Shown here one piece after another: positions 7,244 through 10,321 of a DNA stretch of 10,321 bases (its first letter is position 1; each line of letters begins with the position of its first letter). Position numbers and translations under genes: made by a program. Origin of the DNA: an uncultured Allosphingosinicella sp. Lineage in GTDB: Bacteria; Pseudomonadota; Alphaproteobacteria; Sphingomonadales; Sphingomonadaceae. The DNA lies in NCBI GenBank assembly GCA_934539295.1, contig CAKTCN010000057.1, forward strand, positions 1 to 10,321, read 5' to 3'. Under the pieces are notes generated by a model. It worked only from the letters and a program-made list of their open reading frames with translations, had not been told where the DNA came from and did no database searches.

Positions 7244-7888
7244 TCAGCGCGGTGTCCAGGGTCGCTCGCGATACCATTTGGTGATGACGTATTTGGTGCC
7301 GGCCTCCACCGGCATGCCCTGGTGCAGCGAGTCCATGTTCGGCTCGCCGAACCGGTCCATGTTGTTCCAGACGAGCAAATTGCCCGCGCGCGGCGTGATG
7401 CGCACGTTCGCCTTGGGGAAGTTGGTCTGTCCGCCCGCTTCCGGCGCGTTGAGGAACGCCATCGCCGTCCAGGTGCGCTGCCCGCCGACCGGTTCCATCT
7501 CCTGCCAGTAAGGCTGGTTGGTGTAGAAGAAGTCGTGGTGCGCCTTGAACTGCTGCCCGGCCTGGTAGCGCTGTCCCTGGATCGTCTCGCCATACACGCC
7601 ATCGATGCCGAGCAGGCGATTGATCTTGCCTTCCACCGCGATCACCACTGGGTCGCGCGGGTCGAGGTTGCCGCTGTGGCTGGTGCGATAATCGGGGTCG
7701 GGCATTTCGCCGAGCACGGTGGACGGCTGGCACGTCTTCTCGATTCGCGCGATCAGGTCCGCACATTCCTTGGCGGTCAGGAAGTCGCGCACCACGAATA
7801 TGTCGAGCGTGGGCGAGGGAAGCTTGAGCGCACCCGGCCGGCTTTGAAGATTGCGGACCCCCCAGTCCCCGATATCGGCGCGGTTCAT
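7244..7888 (-). CDS. 2-oxoglutarate/Fe(II)-dependent prolyl 4-hydroxylase-like protein
   Basis: A 214-residue dioxygenase of the prolyl 4-hydroxylase alpha-subunit type, which uses Fe(II), O2 and 2-oxoglutarate to hydroxylate a substrate side chain. The iron site is H117-x-D119 in QFKAHHDFF together with the distal H189 in DSLHQGMPV. K199, ten residues after the distal histidine, is placed to bind 2-oxoglutarate. Other family marks are RTSHSGNL (68-74), RYQAGQQF and AMAFLNAPEAGGQTNFP. The catalytic set looks complete. The ATG at 7888 is preferred, with an AGAGAG a few bases upstream; a GTG at 7918 in frame would add 10 residues. There is no signal peptide. The protein target (proline or other) cannot be told. 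The DUF885 gene follows after 63 bases on the same strand but may have its own promoter. Confidence 0.9.
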   Translation of the reverse strand: MNRADIGDWGVRNLQSRPGALKLPSPTLDIFVVRDFLTAKECADLIARIEKTCQPSTVLGEMPDPDYRTSHSGNLDPRDPVVIAVEGKINRLLGIDGVYGETIQGQRYQAGQQFKAHHDFFYTNQPYWQEMEPVGGQRTWTAMAFLNAPEAGGQTNFPKANVRITPRAGNLLVWNNMDRFGEPNMDSLHQGMPVEAGTKYVITKWYRERPWTPR

Positions 7889-7945
7889 GCTTACTCTCTG
7901 ATCAACTCCGTGGAGCACACATCATTGCGCGCGATCGGGATAAGG

Positions 7946-7975
7946 AAAAGCCCCCGGAAGTTTCCTTCCGGAGGC
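7946..7975 (-). terminator. Rho-independent terminator of the RcnB-like gene
   Basis: On the minus strand the stem CCGGAAG/CTTCCGG (7971-7965 with 7960-7954) closes a GAAA loop (7964-7961). It is extended by GCC/GGC (7975-7973 with 7952-7950) across one mismatch, and is followed at once by TTTT (7949-7946). It sits 22 bases after the RcnB-like stop. This is the clearest terminator in the window and separates that gene from the hydroxylase gene downstream. Confidence 0.85.
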
Positions 7976-7997
7976 CTCGTCTCCCACTCTCGCCCTG

Positions 7998-8786
7998 TTA
8001 CCAGAAGAAGTCGTAGATCACGTCCAATACCTCACCGGAATAGACGTCCACCAGCATGACATCGTCATAATAACGGACCCACTGGGTGCCCGCATAAGCT
8101 GGCGGCAGGCGATACTGCCACGGATCGCTGATCCAGTAGCGGTTCGAATAAAAGGCCGAACCGAGGAACAGGCCGACCGAGAAGCGGCTGTACCGATAAT
8201 TGTTGTAGGGCGCATAATAACGGCCCGGGCGGAACAGGTTGCGATTGGAATAACGGTAACGCTGCCAATCGTAACGGTTGTCGTTGCGCCAGCCCCGATT
8301 CCAGTTCGGGCGCTCGTCCCGGCGATCGTTGCGCCAGTCGCGGCGATCGTCACGACGTTCGTAGCGATTATCGCGGCGGTCGTCGCGACGCTCGATCCGC
8401 TCGGTCTGGCGAACCGCACGGTTCACGGCGCGGTTCGCGCGCTCCTGCTGGCCCGGCCAGCTTGCCGCCGGCGTCTGGACCTGCACTCGGTCCGGGCGCT
8501 CCGTGCGACGTTCGACGCGCTGCTGCTGGCGCTGCGTGCGCTGCTCCTGCCGCTCTGCACGCTGCGGACGCGCCTGATTCGGCTGCTCGATGCGCTGCGG
8601 GCGCTGGACGTGCGGCCGTGCCTCACGCTGCACCCGCTGCTCCTGGCGCGGTGCGCGGTTCTGGGTGGCGCCCTGGACACGCTGAACGAAGCCGTCCCGC
8701 CCGCCGCGATTGCCGCCTCGCTCCTGCGCCGCCACCGGCGTGGCAACGGTCGCAGCCATCAACAATGCCATCAATGCCTTGCGCAT
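7998..8786 (-). CDS. RcnB-like periplasmic protein with long Arg/Gln-rich linker
   Basis: A 262-residue exported protein whose C-terminus matches the RcnB family (named for an E. coli periplasmic protein affecting nickel/cobalt efflux). The matching part is WQYRLPPAYAGTQWVRYYDD (223-242) followed by VMLVDVYSGEVLDVIYDFFW up to the stop. Residues 1-21 (MRKALMALLMAATVATPVAA-Q) form a clean Sec signal peptide. Between them, residues 22 to about 180 are very rich in Arg, Gln, Asp and Asn and include 11-residue repeats, so this part is probably disordered and strongly basic. The frame remains open far upstream, but the ATG at 8784-8786 gives the signal peptide and has AGGAG/GGAAG upstream. Metal binding is not shown: the linker has almost no His or Cys. 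A role in envelope stress is equally possible. Confidence 0.85.
   Translation of the reverse strand: MRKALMALLMAATVATPVAAQERGGNRGGRDGFVQRVQGATQNRAPRQEQRVQREARPHVQRPQRIEQPNQARPQRAERQEQRTQRQQQRVERRTERPDRVQVQTPAASWPGQQERANRAVNRAVRQTERIERRDDRRDNRYERRDDRRDWRNDRRDERPNWNRGWRNDNRYDWQRYRYSNRNLFRPGRYYAPYNNYRYSRFSVGLFLGSAFYSNRYWISDPWQYRLPPAYAGTQWVRYYDDVMLVDVYSGEVLDVIYDFFW
8295..8393 (-). repeat. Imperfect 33-base tandem repeat inside the RcnB-like gene
   Basis: Residues 132-142 (ERRDDRRDNRY), 143-153 (ERRDDRRDWRN) and 154-164 (DRRDERPNWNR) are successive versions of one 11-residue unit, the last one degenerate. On the DNA this appears as repeated CGGCGATCGT/CGGCGGTCGT blocks about 33 bases apart. It probably grew by tandem duplication and may vary in copy number between strains. 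Confidence 0.7.
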
Positions 8787-8855
8787 CTTCTTCCAAACTC
8801 CTGATCGGAAGAGCAAACATCGTCTTCCGTTGGCCGGTTTGTGCAACTTCCAGGA

Positions 8856-8878
8856 TGAGCCGTTGCTGAACTGCAACG
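8856..8878. promoter_or_regulatory. Palindrome and half-site repeat upstream of the RcnB-like gene
   Basis: CGTTGC (8861-8866) and GCAACG (8873-8878) form a perfect palindrome around TGAACT. On the minus strand it overlaps two similar four-base steps 11 bases apart, TTCA (8870-8867) and CTCA (8859-8856), the spacing expected for a regulator binding one face of the helix. It lies about 70-90 bases before the RcnB-like start, a suitable place for an operator. No T-run follows on either strand, so a terminator is unlikely. The binding protein is unknown. Confidence 0.35.
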
Positions 8879-8893
8879 TCAGTGTTGCGTAAG

Positions 8894-9439
8894 CTACTTG
8901 GGCGTCACTGTCGGGCGAAGCGCCGGAACTTGCCCCGCCGCTTCCTTCAAGTCCGTGCGGGGTGCCGGCGTGAGCGGGGCGCGTTCGCGACCCGTGCGCA
9001 GGCGTCCGGCACGGCGGATCGCCTCGCGAATGCGTGGGTAAGTGCCGCAGCGGCAGATATTGGTAATGGCAGCGTCGATGTCGGCGTCTGTCGGATTGGG
9101 ATTGCGCTCGATCAGGGCTGCGGCCGCCATGATCATGCCGGACTGACAATAGCCGCACTGAGGGACCGAATCGGCGATCCAGGCCTGTTGCACCGGGTGC
9201 GAGCGGTCGGGCGACAAGGCTTCGATGGTGGTGACGAAGCTTCCTTCCGCCTCCGCCACTGTGACCTGGCAGCTGCGCACCGGATTGCCGTCGACATGTA
9301 CCGTGCAGGCGCCGCAATGGCCGGCACCGCAGCCATATTTGGTCCCGGTCAGGTTCGACGCGTCACGCAACGCCCAGAGGAGTGGCGTCGCAGGGTCGAG
9401 TCGATATTCGATGGGCTGGCCGTTTACGGTGAGGCGCAT
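8894..9439 (-). CDS. Two-[2Fe-2S] subunit of a xanthine dehydrogenase-family oxidoreductase (IorA/CoxS-like)
   Basis: A 181-residue electron-transfer subunit like isoquinoline 1-oxidoreductase alpha or CoxS. In known enzymes it passes electrons from a molybdopterin subunit. The N-terminal plant-ferredoxin-type cluster is held by C37, C42, C45 ([17 protein letters not shown]) and C57. The second, helical-domain cluster is held by C95 and C98 (QCGYCQSGM) and C129 and C131 ([10 protein letters not shown]). All eight cysteines are present, so both clusters should form. Residues 150-181 form a Pro/Arg-rich tail beyond the usual end of the domain. There is no twin-arginine signal. The expected molybdenum subunit is on neither side: the RcnB-like gene lies 107 bases downstream and divergent rpsU upstream. 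The ATG at 9437-9439 opens directly into the MRLTVNGQP strand, so the start is secure, though the ribosome binding site is weak. Confidence 0.92.
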   Translation of the reverse strand: MRLTVNGQPIEYRLDPATPLLWALRDASNLTGTKYGCGAGHCGACTVHVDGNPVRSCQVTVAEAEGSFVTTIEALSPDRSHPVQQAWIADSVPQCGYCQSGMIMAAAALIERNPNPTDADIDAAITNICRCGTYPRIREAIRRAGRLRTGRERAPLTPAPRTDLKEAAGQVPALRPTVTPK

Positions 9440-9488
9440 TCCGCGAGCTTAGTCGAGGGGCGCGGAAGCTGAAACGGCTGATTTGCGG

Positions 9489-9517
9489 TTGAAAAGAATG
9501 GGGGTCGCTGCTATCGG
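9489..9517 (+). promoter_or_regulatory. Candidate rpsU promoter
   Basis: TTGAAA (9489-9494) is followed after 17 bases by TATCGG (9512-9517), a fair -35 and a poor -10. It would give a leader of roughly 115 bases before rpsU. A second, weaker pair is TTGGTC (9538-9543) and TATGGC (9561-9566), also 17 bases apart. The divergent iron-sulfur gene starts at 9439, so this 199-base gap must hold promoters for both directions; I see no clear one on the minus strand. Confidence 0.3.
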
Positions 9518-9638
9518 CCGCCCCCTACGGCGCAGGCTTGGTCTGCGACGAATCCGTTTCTATGGCAATTGATGGCTTTGGGACGGCGACCACGCAGGGC
9601 GCCTTCGCAAGGTTTCTGATCGGAGTTGACGAGACTTT

Positions 9639-9845
9639 ATGCAAATCATGGTTCGCGACAACAATGTCGACCAGGCGCTGCGCGCGCTCAAGAAGAAGCT
9701 GCAGCGTGAGGGCGTGTATCGCGAGATGAAGCTGCGTCGTCACTACGAGAAGCCGTCCGAGAAGCGCGCCCGCGAGCGTGCGGCGGCTGTTCGCCGCGCC
9801 CGCAAGCTGGAGCGCAAGCGGCTGGAGCGCGACGGCGTCCGCTAA
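9639..9845 (+). CDS. rpsU: 30S ribosomal protein bS21
   Basis: A 68-residue bS21, the small basic protein of the 30S platform that helps mRNA binding during initiation. The sequence [20 protein letters not shown], followed by [20 protein letters not shown] and a highly basic [13 protein letters not shown] tail, is typical of alphaproteobacterial bS21. The length is normal. The start MQIMVRDN is supported by family alignment from memory. GGAG at 9622-9625 is 13 bases away, rather far, and GAG at 9631-9633 is closer. An ATG at 9648 would drop three residues. The FKBP-type isomerase gene follows 74 bases later on the same strand and may be cotranscribed. Confidence 0.97.
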   Translation: MQIMVRDNNVDQALRALKKKLQREGVYREMKLRRHYEKPSEKRARERAAAVRRARKLERKRLERDGVR

Positions 9846-9919
9846 GCGGCGCTTCGTCTGACTCCCTGTGGGGCTGGCTGACGCCGGCCTCGACTCTACA
9901 TGACGTTGGTGGTTCTTCC

Positions 9920-10321
9920 ATGTCCGTGACCGCAGTCCCGATTCGTCCGATCAAGAAGGGCTCGGTCACGCGGCTGTGGCTGGCCCTTGCCGTGCTTGCT
10001 TTGGCGGCTGCGGCCTTTGCCTGGCTCGGCACGCGTGGTCAGAATTGGACCACCACTGCCTCCGGCCTTCAATACCGCGTGGTCAAGGAAGGTACGGGGG
10101 CGAGCCCGTCTGCAAACGACATTGCCCTCATCAATTATGAGGGCCGACTCGAAGACGGCACCGTCTTCGACTCGAACAAGGGGCAGCAGGCTGCGCCGCT
10201 TCCCGTCAGCGGCTCGATTCCCGGCTTTGCCGAGGGTCTTCAGTTGATGAACAAGGGTGCGGTCTACGAACTGCGCATCCCGCCCGAACTCGGCTACGGA
10301 CCGACCGGTGCCGGCGGCGTG
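9920..10321 (+). CDS. FKBP-type peptidyl-prolyl cis-trans isomerase, membrane-anchored (partial)
   Basis: The first 134 codons of an FKBP-type prolyl isomerase, cut by the window end. A short basic N-terminus (IRPIKKGSVTR) precedes one hydrophobic helix at about residues 18-36 (RLWLALAVLALAAAAFAWLG). This helix is an uncleaved anchor or signal, placing the catalytic domain in the periplasm. The FKBP domain begins near residue 46 with ASGLQYRVVKEGTGASPS. It continues through the family motifs INYEGRLEDGTVFDSN, IPGFAEGLQLMNKGAVYEL and IPPELGYGPTGAGG. The reading frame is open to the last base, so perhaps 20-50 residues are missing. It acts in folding of exported proteins. The ATG at 9920 has only a weak GGTGG upstream. 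Its place behind rpsU suggests cotranscription, but the 74-base gap could hold a promoter. Confidence 0.93.
   Translation, partial: MSVTAVPIRPIKKGSVTRLWLALAVLALAAAAFAWLGTRGQNWTTTASGLQYRVVKEGTGASPSANDIALINYEGRLEDGTVFDSNKGQQAAPLPVSGSIPGFAEGLQLMNKGAVYELRIPPELGYGPTGAGGV

Noticed and set aside
7112..8059. Open frame of 315 codons on the plus strand
   Set aside because: It crosses three minus-strand genes and a terminator, and is best explained as a GC-driven shadow.
8310..8400. Possible CRISPR-like or regulatory repeat array
   Set aside because: The periodicity is 33 bases, in frame, and encodes an 11-residue protein repeat. There are no unique spacers.
8787..9317. Upstream extension of the RcnB-like frame
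   Set aside because: It overlaps the iron-sulfur subunit in another frame on the same strand. The internal ATG at 8786 gives a perfect signal peptide.
9500..9525. GGGGG...CCCCC pairing before rpsU as a terminator
   Set aside because: Only the five G-C pairs match, the inner bases pair poorly, and no T-run follows.
9879..9893. Hairpin between rpsU and the isomerase gene
   Set aside because: The GGC/GCC blocks pair only with a mismatch and there is no T-run, so no terminator is called.

Overview
The window is high-GC chromosomal DNA of an alphaproteobacterium, most probably from the order Sphingomonadales. That placement rests on recalled protein flavour: a class I (archaeal-type) lysyl-tRNA synthetase, an RcnB-like periplasmic protein, an alphaproteobacterial bS21, a long DinG-like helicase and palindromes with a CCGGACC core. 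I see no IS element, phage gene, tRNA, rRNA or CRISPR array. Almost all of it is densely packed genes, and no stretch over 300 bases lacks a gene.

Left block (1-3627, all minus strand). A DinG/XPD-type ATP-dependent DNA helicase is followed, with a 4-base ATGA overlap, by a SixA-like histidine phosphatase. After a 103-base gap comes the N-terminus of DNA ligase D (the 3'-phosphoesterase domain), cut by the window edge. The gap holds a perfect 14-base inverted repeat ending about ten bases before the ligD start codon. The helicase also has an N-terminal region that resembles a worn-out DnaQ-type exonuclease.

Middle block (3628-7888). The class I lysyl-tRNA synthetase gene is divergent from the helicase, with only 39 bases between the preferred starts. 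It converges on a secreted DUF885 protein gene. The convergent gap carries two palindromes that probably serve as terminators. The DUF885 gene has only TTG starts available and its own candidate promoter. Upstream of it lies a small 2-oxoglutarate/Fe(II) prolyl-4-hydroxylase-like gene.

Right block (7943-10321). An RcnB-like secreted protein with a long Arg/Gln/Asp-rich linker ends in a clear Rho-independent terminator. Upstream of it on the same strand is an orphan two-[2Fe-2S] subunit of a xanthine dehydrogenase-family oxidoreductase, with no molybdenum subunit adjacent. Divergent from this are rpsU (bS21) and a membrane-anchored FKBP-type prolyl isomerase, which runs off the right edge.

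Overall this is mostly an ordinary housekeeping region. I did not find a convincing new multi-gene system. The points most worth a second look are the inverted repeat before ligD, the vestigial exonuclease-like region of the helicase, the orphan iron-sulfur subunit and the paired palindromes.
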